From: JALZVT01 sp964519335
Lineage (GTDB): Bacteria; Pseudomonadota; Gammaproteobacteria; Pseudomonadales; Azotimanducaceae
DNA length: 35,752 nt
NCBI GenBank assembly: GCA_964519335.1
Contig: CAZFIA010000025.1
Location: 1 to 35,752, forward strand
Direction: 5' to 3'
Part shown: positions 9,200 to 16,157 of the stretch, piece by piece
How the letters are laid out: each line of letters opens with the position of its first letter
How positions within the stretch are numbered: the stretch's first letter is position 1
Position numbers and translations under genes: made by a program
Notes under the pieces: generated by a model
What the model was told of the DNA's origin: nothing
Database searches by the model: none
The model's input: only the letters and a program-made list of their open reading frames with translations

Positions 9200-10117
9200 A
9201 TGCCGAGCAAAGAGCCCAGCGCAGAGATGACCGCTACCGCCCAAATGATTCGCGAAGCGGCGATGTTCGAAAGCGTCTCTGGCGATGCGTTTAAAACCAG
9301 CGTTGCACAAATACGCGAGATGATGGCTGCGGGAATACTGCCATTGCCCGAGGGCGCAACGCGCAAAGACTTTGAACGTAACGGTATTACGCATTGTCAT
9401 ATCGGCGCGCCCGACGTTCGAAACGATCGCGGCGTGCTCTATTTGCACGGCGGCGGTTACGTACTGGGGTCGCTTGATACCCACGCAGAACTTATGGCGC
9501 GAGTTGCAGCTAGTTGCCGCGCACCCGTATTGGGTGTCGACTATCGATTGGCGCCAGAACATCCTTACCCGGCCGCAATTGATGATGCACTGGCAAGTTA
9601 CGAGCACCTTATTGAGGCAGGTATCAAGCCAGAGGCTATCGTTTTGGCTGGAGACTCTGCCGGAGGAGGGCTCGCACTCGCACTGCTGCTCAAGCTAAAG
9701 GAACTCGGCAAACCAATGCCCGCCGGTGCGGTTCTATTTTCCCCCTGGTCTGATCTAACGGGCTCCGGCGATAGCGTTCAATCAAGAGGCGAGGTTGACC
9801 CTATGATCTCGCCTGGGATGCTCGATCCGATGGCAGAGCTATATTTGTCAGGCACTAGTGCAAGCGATGTCTTGGCTTCACCTCTATTTGGCGATCTAGC
9901 GGGCTTGCCGCCACTGCTTATTCAGGTAGGAGACCACGAAATATTACTCGACGACTCAACGCGTTTGGCAACGGCTGCAAAAGCCGCAGGCGTTGCGACA
10001 GAGATAGAAATCTACGCCGGCGGTTTTCACGTATTCCAAAACCAACCGCATCTGCCTGAATCGGCTGAGGCACTAGGTTCTATGGGTAAGTTCTTCGACC
10101 GAGTGACTCCTGGCTAG
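9200..10117 (+). CDS. Alpha/beta hydrolase, hormone-sensitive-lipase (HSL, fold-3) family esterase
   Basis: A 305-residue serine hydrolase. The oxyanion-hole motif HGGGYVLGS (residues 83-91) and nucleophile elbow GDSAGGG (Ser153) are those of HSL-family carboxylesterases. The conserved DYRLAPEHPYPAAIDDA follows the first. The acidic residue comes from the segment GDHEILLDDS (245-253) and the catalytic base is His277 in GGFHVF. Length is standard and there is no signal peptide, so it is probably cytosolic. GGAG lies 6-9 bp before the ATG. Its stop is 3 bp from the convergent DUF899 stop, leaving no room for a separate terminator. Natural substrate unknown. Confidence 0.92.
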   Translation: MPSKEPSAEMTATAQMIREAAMFESVSGDAFKTSVAQIREMMAAGILPLPEGATRKDFERNGITHCHIGAPDVRNDRGVLYLHGGGYVLGSLDTHAELMARVAASCRAPVLGVDYRLAPEHPYPAAIDDALASYEHLIEAGIKPEAIVLAGDSAGGGLALALLLKLKELGKPMPAGAVLFSPWSDLTGSGDSVQSRGEVDPMISPGMLDPMAELYLSGTSASDVLASPLFGDLAGLPPLLIQVGDHEILLDDSTRLATAAKAAGVATEIEIYAGGFHVFQNQPHLPESAEALGSMGKFFDRVTPG

Positions 10118-10120
10118 GCA

Positions 10121-10732
10121 TTAGGTAAGCACGTTCTCGCCACCGTCCTCGAGTTTTTCTGGCTGCCGCCAGTAACGAAACTGCGGTGTCCAGTCGGCCT
10201 CAGTCATGCCGGCGAGTCCCAGCAAGTTCCACATCGGAGAATAAAGATCACCCGGACCAAACACGCTGGATGACCGACGCATAATTTTGTCACCGTTGCG
10301 CTCATACACAACAGCACCGGGCATGTTGGTTGAGCCCTCCATAACGGTTTGTTCCGTAATGTACTTACCACCGGCATGGGAGGCTAAACGAAACCGCCAA
10401 CCGCGCGAGTTAGCAAACTCTCGCTGCAGCTGTGGCGTGTCTTTGGACACCATAACCACAGACATCGCAGACTCCAGGTGATCAACAAGGCCGTTAAAGC
10501 CATCGCCCCAGAGCGTGCAATAACGACAGCTCTGCCCCATGTTGTGAATCACCAGCAGCTTCTGTTTGTCGGAAAACAATTCAAGCAACGTACTCGGACC
10601 CGCGAGAGTTGAGAAGCTGTAGTTGGGTACTTCATGACCGCTCGCAAGCTTTTTGAGTTCATTAAGCTCTAGCGTCATTTCGTAGAGCTTTGTTTCCATT
10701 GCCGCTATTTTGTCGTTTGCAGATTCAGCCAT
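10121..10732 (-). CDS. DUF899 family thioredoxin-like protein
   Basis: A 203-residue protein. Residues 5-32 form a Glu/Lys/Leu-rich stretch likely to be a short coiled coil. The core matches the DUF899 thioredoxin-like family: LLVIHNMGQSCRYCTLWGDGFNGL with a Cys69-x-x-Cys72 pair, followed by a strand-turn with VVMVSKDTP and a C-terminal block SVFGPGDLYSPMWNLLGL. The CxxC pair suggests redox activity but the family role is undefined. A GGGGG Shine-Dalgarno sequence precedes the ATG. It lies 110 bp downstream of the aminotransferase stop on the same strand and could be co-transcribed with it. Confidence 0.85.
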   Translation of the reverse strand: MAESANDKIAAMETKLYEMTLELNELKKLASGHEVPNYSFSTLAGPSTLLELFSDKQKLLVIHNMGQSCRYCTLWGDGFNGLVDHLESAMSVVMVSKDTPQLQREFANSRGWRFRLASHAGGKYITEQTVMEGSTNMPGAVVYERNGDKIMRRSSSVFGPGDLYSPMWNLLGLAGMTEADWTPQFRYWRQPEKLEDGGENVLT

Positions 10733-10842
10733 GTCACCCCCGGGGAAAGGTTTAGATTCTTACTTCGCAACCTAAAGCTACCCCCGAGCAGCTTCTCTGT
10801 CATCTATCGCTTATTCCAGATGGCGATTAAGCCTAAAGGCTG

Positions 10843-12099
10843 TTAACCCAAACTCGCACGCAATAGCTCCAGCATCTCGCGAATCTCAGGGGGAGACACC
10901 CGCAAGCTGGGCATAAAACGCAACGCATCCGGGCGCGCCGGATTAATCAGCAAGCCATGGCCAAATGCGCGATCACAAACGCTGGTTGCGTTTCCCTCGG
11001 GTAACTCAAGCGCGTACAGCAAACCCTGACCGCGCACCTCGCCAAGCCCAAACTCAGCGGACACTTCCCGAAGCCCGGCGCGGAGCTGTATCTCGCTAGT
11101 GCAAACCTGAGCAAGAAACGTAGGCGCAGAAACTGTCTGCACAACGCTTAAGCCAACCGCGGTCATTAATGGATTGCCGTTATAGGTCCCGCCTTGATTG
11201 CCGTACTCAAAGCAGCAGCTCGCTTCAGTCGCCAGCACTGCCGCTAGCGGCACACCACCACCGATGCCCTTACCAAGCGTCATAATGTCCGGAACGATAC
11301 TCTCGTGCTCGTGCGCATAAAGTCTGCCCGTTCGACCAATACCCGTTTGCACCTCATCAAGAATCAGCAGCACGTTGTGCGAACGAGTGAGTTCACGTAA
11401 TTCGCGCAGATAGCCCTGCGGCGGCACCACAACGCCTGCTTCACCCTGAATAGGCTCAAGCATGACAGCAAGCGTTGAGTCGTCGATCGCTGCCGCAATA
11501 GCATCGATATCGCCAAACGGCACATGACTAAAGCCTTCCGGCATCGGTGGATACATCTGCCCCCAGCCGGGTTTACCGCTGGCAGACATCATCGCCAGAG
11601 TACGGCCGTGGAAAGCGCCGTTCGTGGTAATAATCGTAGTGGCGCCGGGTTTGTTTAGCTGTCCCCATTTGCGAGCCAACTTTACCGCGGCCTCGTTCGC
11701 CTCGGCACCTGAGTTAGTGAAATGCACCTGAGCAAAAGGTGTGCCTTGGGTTAGCAAACGAGCCAGTTCGAACTGCGGCCGGTTATGCAATGCAGGGCTT
11801 GGAGAAATTAGTAACTCGCTTTGCGCGGCAAGCGCTGCTGAAATTTCAGCAGGCGCATGGCCCAGGCTGTTTACCGCCCAGCCTTGAATAAAGTCGAGGT
11901 AGCGGTTGTTGCGCTCATCCCACAGGTAGCTGCCCGCACCACGCGCCATGACTGCCGCCGGACGCGCCGTGATCTTCATCAGCGCTGATGCACCTGCCGC
12001 TGCAGATGCACCTGCAGCCGCCGAAGCACTTGCCGCCGCCGAAGCTTGGGCAACTATCTTGGAAGACTGGGTAGACGCTGTAGGTTGGTTGGCGATCAT
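10843..12099 (-). CDS. Class-III PLP aminotransferase, acetylornithine aminotransferase (ArgD)-like
   Basis: A 418-residue fold-type I aminotransferase using pyridoxal phosphate. Start 12099 is chosen because AGAGG lies about 7 bp upstream; a longer TTG-initiated reading to 12171 would run through the structured leader. Seen: TNSGAEANEAAVKLAR (PLP phosphate and substrate region), EPIQGEAGVV, LILDEVQTGIGRTG with Asp248, and Schiff-base Lys277 in MTLGKGIGGGVPLAAVLA. GGTYNGNPLMTAVGL and the overall pattern are closest to ArgD. The enzyme exchanges amino groups between an omega-amino acid such as N-acetylornithine and 2-oxoglutarate. Residues 19-38 are an unusual Ala/Ser/Gly repeat not expected in ArgD. 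No other arginine gene is in view, so a different amine substrate cannot be excluded. Confidence 0.85.
   Translation of the reverse strand: MIANQPTASTQSSKIVAQASAAASASAAAGASAAAGASALMKITARPAAVMARGAGSYLWDERNNRYLDFIQGWAVNSLGHAPAEISAALAAQSELLISPSPALHNRPQFELARLLTQGTPFAQVHFTNSGAEANEAAVKLARKWGQLNKPGATTIITTNGAFHGRTLAMMSASGKPGWGQMYPPMPEGFSHVPFGDIDAIAAAIDDSTLAVMLEPIQGEAGVVVPPQGYLRELRELTRSHNVLLILDEVQTGIGRTGRLYAHEHESIVPDIMTLGKGIGGGVPLAAVLATEASCCFEYGNQGGTYNGNPLMTAVGLSVVQTVSAPTFLAQVCTSEIQLRAGLREVSAEFGLGEVRGQGLLYALELPEGNATSVCDRAFGHGLLINPARPDALRFMPSLRVSPPEIREMLELLRASLG
11987..12040 (-). repeat. Three degenerate 18-bp tandem repeats in the aminotransferase N-terminus
   Basis: Units lie at 11987-12004, 12005-12022 and 12023-12040. 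On the coding strand each encodes a hexapeptide of the form ASAAAS or ASAAAG. The frame is kept because 18 is a multiple of three. The result is a flexible Ala/Ser linker ahead of the catalytic fold. Confidence 0.85.
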
Positions 12100-12116
12100 G
12101 GTATTTACCTCTTGTT

Positions 12117-12146
12117 CGTTAACCGTTTTGTTTAGTTCGGTTAACG
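12117..12146 (-). promoter_or_regulatory. Perfect 9-bp stem just upstream of the aminotransferase ribosome-binding site
   Basis: CGTTAACCG and its exact complement are separated by a 12-nt A/T-rich loop (12126-12137). In the minus-strand transcript the stem ends about 8 nt before the AGAGG ribosome-binding site. It could be a 5'-UTR stem or a dyad operator centred near 12131. No following U-run was seen. Confidence 0.6.
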
Positions 12147-12163
12147 AGGGTGGGCAACACCAC

Positions 12164-12201
12164 GGAGCCAATGGGGCCGCCCGACTAAGTTGGGCGGCTC
12201 C
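12164..12201 (-). promoter_or_regulatory. Two mutually exclusive GC-rich stems in the aminotransferase leader
   Basis: Stem A pairs 12192-12198 with 12176-12182 (GCCGCCC/GGGCGGC, 9-nt loop). Stem B pairs 12196-12201 with 12164-12169 (GGAGCC/GGCTCC). They share 12196-12198, so only one can form fully, as in attenuators. There is no clear U-tract after either, so transcription termination is unproven. Confidence 0.4.
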
Positions 12202-12214
12202 TGGTTGATAGCTG

Positions 12215-12343
12215 TTAGGTCAGCCGCAACCAATAACCACCGCCTCTTGCCGCGGTACGGCGTGTTGCCGCGCGTGCAAGCAGTGCTGCCGCGCGGAGAA
12301 GCGCGGAAGTAGCTGAGGTTATGGTTAGGTTGGTTATCAACAT
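12215..12343 (-). CDS. Possible 42-codon leader ORF upstream of the aminotransferase
   Basis: An ATG at 12343 opens a 42-codon reading frame ending TAA at 12217-12215, placed between the deacylase stop (40 nt upstream) and the paired stems that precede the aminotransferase. Its product is Thr/Ile-rich at the start, then Ala/Leu/Arg-rich with six Arg codons, and ends near GGGYWLRLT. Position and skewed composition recall a leader peptide that senses aminoacyl-tRNA supply. Against this, no good Shine-Dalgarno sequence precedes the ATG, and the GC-rich DNA could give such composition by chance. Confidence 0.25.
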   Translation of the reverse strand: MLITNLTITSATSALLRAAALLARAATRRTAARGGGYWLRLT

Positions 12344-12382
12344 GATCAAAAGTCTAGCAGACGACTCGCTCTGGTTGCACCC

Positions 12383-14065
12383 CTAGCTCTGAGCACCAGG
12401 CAGAATCTGCCCACGCCGTGACTCGGTATACCCATCGACTGAGGTGTAAGCCACCTCTCCGCCGATAACCACCGTGTCTATACCGGTGGCATCGCGTACA
12501 TAGCGGCTGCCATCACCGGGCACATCTTGCACAAAATACTCGGGGCCCCGATCAATAGTGTCTGGATCAAACACCGTGACGTCGGCCGCAAAGCCTTCCC
12601 GTAGCTGGCCACGGTCTGACAGACCCCAGATGTTGGCGGTATCGAGCGTGATTTTCTTAACGGCGGCCTCAAGGCCCAGCGCTTTGCGTTCGCGCACAAA
12701 GTTACTGAACAAATAGCTGGTGTCGCCATAGGTTGAGAACGACAGAATATGCGCCCCACCGTCACTCGCACCTATATGCACAAAGGGATCAGACAGCAGC
12801 TCGCCTACTTTGGCATCGTCGCAGTGGCCTAAGTCCGACGACAAAAAGTGAGCCTGTAAATCTTCTTCAATCGACAGATCGATCATGGCTTCAACCAAGC
12901 CCTGACCACGCGCTTGCGCGATTTCAGCCAGAGTTTTTCCCACCATCGGTTTATTCGCATCCGTCTGAACCTGGCGCAGCACAAGTCCCGCCCAGAGCGG
13001 AGTCATTTCTGCGGTATCTGCTTCTGCGATAAGCGCAGGGCGACGCTTAGGATCAGAGAACGCATCTATGATGCCCTGATGACTTTCGAAGCGCATGATG
13101 CCGTACCAGCTAGGCAAGCGTATAAACAGAAGGCTTGGCACCTCAAAACAAAAACTCAGATCGATCGGCCGCGTTTGCACCTGCGGCCAAACCCGCGCGC
13201 CCGCGTCCATTTGCAAACGAATTCGCTCCATCACTTTATCAACCGCACCGTTGTCTTCGGCGTTAACAAACAGCGGCGAGAGCGTGGTGGTAATGCCGTG
13301 CTTAAGAGACAGGTTGGCAAGCTGGTCGACGCGCGCTACCGTTAGGTCAGCGTCATAAAATTCGTGAACAATCTGCAGCAACCGGCCATGCTCACCCAGC
13401 ACTTCGCACAGTGCGTCCAGTTCACCTTCGTCGGCGTAACGGCAAGGGACTGGCTGCAGCTTCTCGTCCATATCGACAAAGCTGGTAGACAATCCAACCG
13501 CACCTGACGCAAGGCACTCACCCAGAAGCTTCTGCATTGATGCAATTTCGTCCGGCGTTGCGCAGCGATGCATAGAGTCGTCACCCATCACCCAAAGCCT
13601 AAGCACGCTATGACCCACAAGCGGTGCAACGTTAATGGTTAGGTCACGCGTTATGCGCGCAATAAACTCATCGAAGCTCTCCCAATCCCAGACGACTCCT
13701 TCTTCAAAGGCCTTAAGCGGCATCTCTTCGATTTGATTGAACATACCCACCAGCTTCATGCGGTGCTCGGCTTTAAGCGGCGCAAGCGACAAAGAACAGT
13801 TGCCAGGAACAATAGTAGTAATGCCATGTTCGATCGAAGGCTTAGACGCGCCGTCCCACAGCAGTTGTGCATCGAAGTGGGTATGCGGATCTATAAACCC
13901 CGGCGCAATAACCTTGTTGGTTGCATCAATGGTAGAGGTAGCCTCTTCATTCACCCGGCCTACTCGAACAATACGGCCGTCTTTGATACCCACGTCACCC
14001 AGGTAGGCGGGTAATCCGCTGCCGTCGACAACTTTTCCATTCTTGATAATCAAATCCAACATCAT
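12383..14065 (-). CDS. N-acyl-D-amino-acid deacylase (amidohydrolase family)
   Basis: A 560-residue metal-dependent amidohydrolase. The N-terminal small beta domain (LIIKNGKVVDGSGLPAYLGDVGI) leads to APGFIDPHTHFDAQ with metal ligands His61 and His63. Cys90 in IVPGNCSLSL sits where D-aminoacylases place a zinc-ligand Cys. The late metal-site block GASDGGAHILSF and the C-terminal GFAADVTVFDPDTI are also typical. The family releases D-amino acids from N-acyl derivatives. A strong AAGGAG lies just before two adjacent ATG codons; either can start. The gene begins 21 bp from an assembly gap. The second copy of the flanking repeat carries the same start region at 14220, 32 bp from the upstream small gene, so operon structure is probably continuous. 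Confidence 0.88.
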   Translation of the reverse strand: MMLDLIIKNGKVVDGSGLPAYLGDVGIKDGRIVRVGRVNEEATSTIDATNKVIAPGFIDPHTHFDAQLLWDGASKPSIEHGITTIVPGNCSLSLAPLKAEHRMKLVGMFNQIEEMPLKAFEEGVVWDWESFDEFIARITRDLTINVAPLVGHSVLRLWVMGDDSMHRCATPDEIASMQKLLGECLASGAVGLSTSFVDMDEKLQPVPCRYADEGELDALCEVLGEHGRLLQIVHEFYDADLTVARVDQLANLSLKHGITTTLSPLFVNAEDNGAVDKVMERIRLQMDAGARVWPQVQTRPIDLSFCFEVPSLLFIRLPSWYGIMRFESHQGIIDAFSDPKRRPALIAEADTAEMTPLWAGLVLRQVQTDANKPMVGKTLAEIAQARGQGLVEAMIDLSIEEDLQAHFLSSDLGHCDDAKVGELLSDPFVHIGASDGGAHILSFSTYGDTSYLFSNFVRERKALGLEAAVKKITLDTANIWGLSDRGQLREGFAADVTVFDPDTIDRGPEYFVQDVPGDGSRYVRDATGIDTVVIGGEVAYTSVDGYTESRRGQILPGAQS

Positions 14066-14085
14066 GAACTCCTTCCTAATTCTTG
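14031..14085. repeat. 55-bp sequence identical to 14186-14240 (left copy at the gap)
   Basis: The 55 bases directly before the N-run match exactly the 55 bases directly after it. They hold the first 12 codons and ribosome-binding site of the deacylase gene. See the finding on the gap. Confidence 0.97.
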
Positions 14086-14185
14086 NNNNNNNNNNNNNNN
14101 NNNNNNNNNNNNNNNNNNNNNNNNNNNNNNNNNNNNNNNNNNNNNNNNNNNNNNNNNNNNNNNNNNNNNNNNNNNNNNNNNNNNN
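14086..14185. other. Assembly gap of exactly 100 N
   Basis: A round 100-N run is a scaffolding placeholder of unknown true length. The identical 55-bp flanks suggest the true length is negative, meaning the contigs overlap. Confidence 0.98.
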
Positions 14186-14240
14186 ACTTTTCCATTCTTG
14201 ATAATCAAATCCAACATCATGAACTCCTTCCTAATTCTTG
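14186..14240. repeat. 55-bp sequence identical to 14031-14085 (right copy at the gap)
   Basis: The right copy of the same 55 bp. It is followed by the intergenic sequence leading to the small gene ending at 14253. In the real genome this is most likely the only copy. Confidence 0.97.
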
Positions 14241-14252
14241 ACTCTCTTAACT

Positions 14253-14480
14253 CTAGCGATAGCGGTTGTAACTCTTCGTTAGCGCATCTCGTACTTTTTC
14301 CCAGCTATGACCCGTCACTTCTTCTATGTCTTGAGCGTTGCAGCTACGCATCAAAGCATCGGTTGCGAGGCTATCAAGGGTTACGTCGGTGGTGCCCCCG
14401 TTTTCGTAGGTAATGGTCACCAGCAGTTCGGCAACACCATCGTGAGCTGCGATAACCCGCGCCCCACTAATGGTTGCCAT
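14253..14480 (-). CDS. Small protein of unknown function (75 aa)
   Basis: Not recognised. The 75-residue product is soluble and mixed in composition, with a beta-like first half (VAELLVTITYENGGTTDVTL) and a helical second half containing IEEVTGHSWEKVRDAL. There is no signal peptide or metal motif. Its ATG overlaps the TGA of the preceding 82-codon gene by one base (TGATG, 14478-14482). It lies 32 bp before the deacylase start once the assembly overlap is collapsed. This coupling on both sides supports a real gene in the deacylase operon. It may be an accessory subunit or a regulator; no function can be assigned. Confidence 0.55.
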   Translation of the reverse strand: MATISGARVIAAHDGVAELLVTITYENGGTTDVTLDSLATDALMRSCNAQDIEEVTGHSWEKVRDALTKSYNRYR

Positions 14481-14728
14481 CAGGGTGCTGCGGCCGGCGG
14501 CTCCAGGAAAATAATGTCGCTCGGCAAAATGGGGTTAGAGTTGCCCGCCGAATCACTCTGAAGCGTTACCCGCATAAACACGTGAAAGTTCCAACTTTGC
14601 AGAGCGCTTGCAGCTTCTTCTACGGGTTGATCCACCAGTTCGCGAGCGGCGATGGTCTCCCAACTATCACCGGGCGATGGCCTTACAAATCGCCGCGCCT
14701 GTTTGGCGACAGATACCGAGTTGCTCAT
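14480..14728 (-). CDS. Small protein of unknown function, weakly LysM-like (82 aa)
   Basis: First gene of the deacylase operon, with a strong GGGAGG about 7 bp before its ATG. The 82-residue product has PGDSWETIAARELV near residues 18-31 and ILPSDIIFLEPP near the C-terminus. Together these resemble the first and last thirds of a LysM repeat (GD-W-IA ... N ... PG-I-P), though the middle diverges. There is no signal peptide. The stop overlaps the next ATG. If the resemblance is real it could bind a glycan or act as a small structural protein; this is uncertain. Confidence 0.6.
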   Translation of the reverse strand: MSNSVSVAKQARRFVRPSPGDSWETIAARELVDQPVEEAASALQSWNFHVFMRVTLQSDSAGNSNPILPSDIIFLEPPAAAP

Positions 14729-14876
14729 ACAAAACCTCCCACAAAAGCTCCCAAACTTCTCGAAACGCCCAATTTTCAGTATAACGCTAAGTCTACTAAT
14801 GCAGGCGGTAGTTTAAACTGTGCCTGAACGGTGTTTTTGTCACCCAACTAGCCCTGATCTGTGAGAACCAACCATC
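14729..14876. promoter_or_regulatory. Divergent intergenic region between the small-gene/deacylase operon and the P450 gene
   Basis: 148 bp. On the minus strand TATACT (14783-14778) is a fair -10 match for the small-gene operon, but no good -35 element sits 16-18 bp upstream. A 10-bp perfect palindrome AGTTTAAACT lies at 14810-14819 and could be an operator. No clear plus-strand promoter was seen. Confidence 0.3.
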
Positions 14877-16157
14877 ATGTCTGCACCGGGAAATACACCG
14901 GCAAATGTCCAGCTGTTTGCCACCGAAACGTTGATTGACCCCTATGAGGCGTACACGACGCTGCGCGACCAGGAGCCGGTGCACTTTGTCCCCGAGTTCG
15001 GCGTGCACGTGATCACCCGCTATGACCTGCTGCGCCAGGCCACCATGGATACCAAAACCTACTCCAGCAAATTTGATGGCTTTCTGCAGGAATCCCAGCG
15101 CATTGCCTTTGCATCCGCTACCCCGGAAGTGCAGGCGCAGTTGGTGAGCGTTGCAGAGGCCATGCTGGATGTACCGCCCACTATGCTCACTCTGGATGAA
15201 CCCGAACACACCCAGTATCGCTCGCTGGTTAATCAGCTGTTTACCGCGGCACAGATTCGTAAGGCCGAGCCCGCGGTTCAATCTGTGATCGATGAAGCCA
15301 TCGACCAGTTTGGCAGCACCGGGCAAATCGACTTCGTAGAATCTTTTGCGACAGCCGTGCCGCTCGAAATCATCGCGGACCGGCTAGGTGTACCTAAGGA
15401 AGATCGCCGGTTCTTCGAAGATGCAGCTACCGCTGCTGCCGGCGCCTTGCGTCTAACGCCATTGCCTGGCGAAGAGATGGTTCGGCGCGCGCAACTAGCA
15501 CTTGATCTACAAAAGCTCTGCGTGCGGTTGGTTGAAGAAAGACGTGCAGAGCCCCAGGACGACATGATCACTATTCTGGCCAACAGCGAGTTAGGTGATG
15601 ACAAACGTCCGCTCACACACGGCGAGTGCATAAGCGTTCTCAATCAGTTCTTGGTGGCCGGCCACGAAACTACCGCCAGCGCGTTTTCCTGGGGCATGCT
15701 GCTGCTGTGTAAAAACCCCAAGCTACAGGATGAGTTGCGCGACAACCCAGCACTCACCAAAACATTTGTCGAAGAAACATTGCGGATGGAAGCGCCCGTA
15801 CAAGGGTTGCCCAGAGTAGTTACTACCGACACCGAGTTAGGCGGCGTAGAACTCAAGGCTGGCAGCATGGTTATGCTGCGCTACGGCGCTGCAAATAGAG
15901 ACGGACGTCAATTCGAAGGCCCCGACAACGTAGATCTTCATCGCAAACGTGCAGGCGCACAGCTTGCGTTTGGTTCCGGTGTGCACTTTTGCATTGGCGC
16001 ACCACTTGCGCGTCAAGAACTCAATCTCGGCTTCCCCGCTTTGCTAAAACACGGCAAGAATTTTCGGCTAAACCCAAACAAACCGGCGCCTGAGGCAGAG
16101 GCGAGCTTTGTTTTGCGCAACTTGCCGCACCTGCACATTGAGTTCGATCCGGCTTAG
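14877..16157 (+). CDS. Cytochrome P450
   Basis: A 426-residue soluble bacterial P450 monooxygenase. The I-helix oxygen-activation motif is AGHETTAS (261-268). The K-helix ExxR is E300-T-L-R303. The heme-binding loop AFGSGVHFCIGAPLAR places the thiolate ligand at Cys372. Further support comes from the C-helix region EPEHTQYRSLVNQLFT and the expected length. It would need a ferredoxin and reductase supplied elsewhere; none is adjacent. The substrate cannot be inferred. The ribosome-binding site before ATG 14877 is weak (GTGAGA). Its 3' end overlaps the convergent HAD gene by 4 bp. Confidence 0.93.
   Translation: MSAPGNTPANVQLFATETLIDPYEAYTTLRDQEPVHFVPEFGVHVITRYDLLRQATMDTKTYSSKFDGFLQESQRIAFASATPEVQAQLVSVAEAMLDVPPTMLTLDEPEHTQYRSLVNQLFTAAQIRKAEPAVQSVIDEAIDQFGSTGQIDFVESFATAVPLEIIADRLGVPKEDRRFFEDAATAAAGALRLTPLPGEEMVRRAQLALDLQKLCVRLVEERRAEPQDDMITILANSELGDDKRPLTHGECISVLNQFLVAGHETTASAFSWGMLLLCKNPKLQDELRDNPALTKTFVEETLRMEAPVQGLPRVVTTDTELGGVELKAGSMVMLRYGAANRDGRQFEGPDNVDLHRKRAGAQLAFGSGVHFCIGAPLARQELNLGFPALLKHGKNFRLNPNKPAPEAEASFVLRNLPHLHIEFDPA

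Noticed and set aside
9047..9607. Minus-strand 186-codon frame across the TauD/esterase junction
   Set aside because: It covers two well-supported genes and encodes a Cys/Arg-rich product with no recognisable fold.
14031..14240. Biological direct repeat or target-site duplication around an insertion
   Set aside because: The copies abut a 100-N placeholder exactly and are 55 bp, which fits contig overlap better than a mobile element.
14796..15326. Minus-strand 176-codon frame antisense to the P450
   Set aside because: The plus-strand P450 has heme, ExxR and I-helix motifs; the antisense frame has none.
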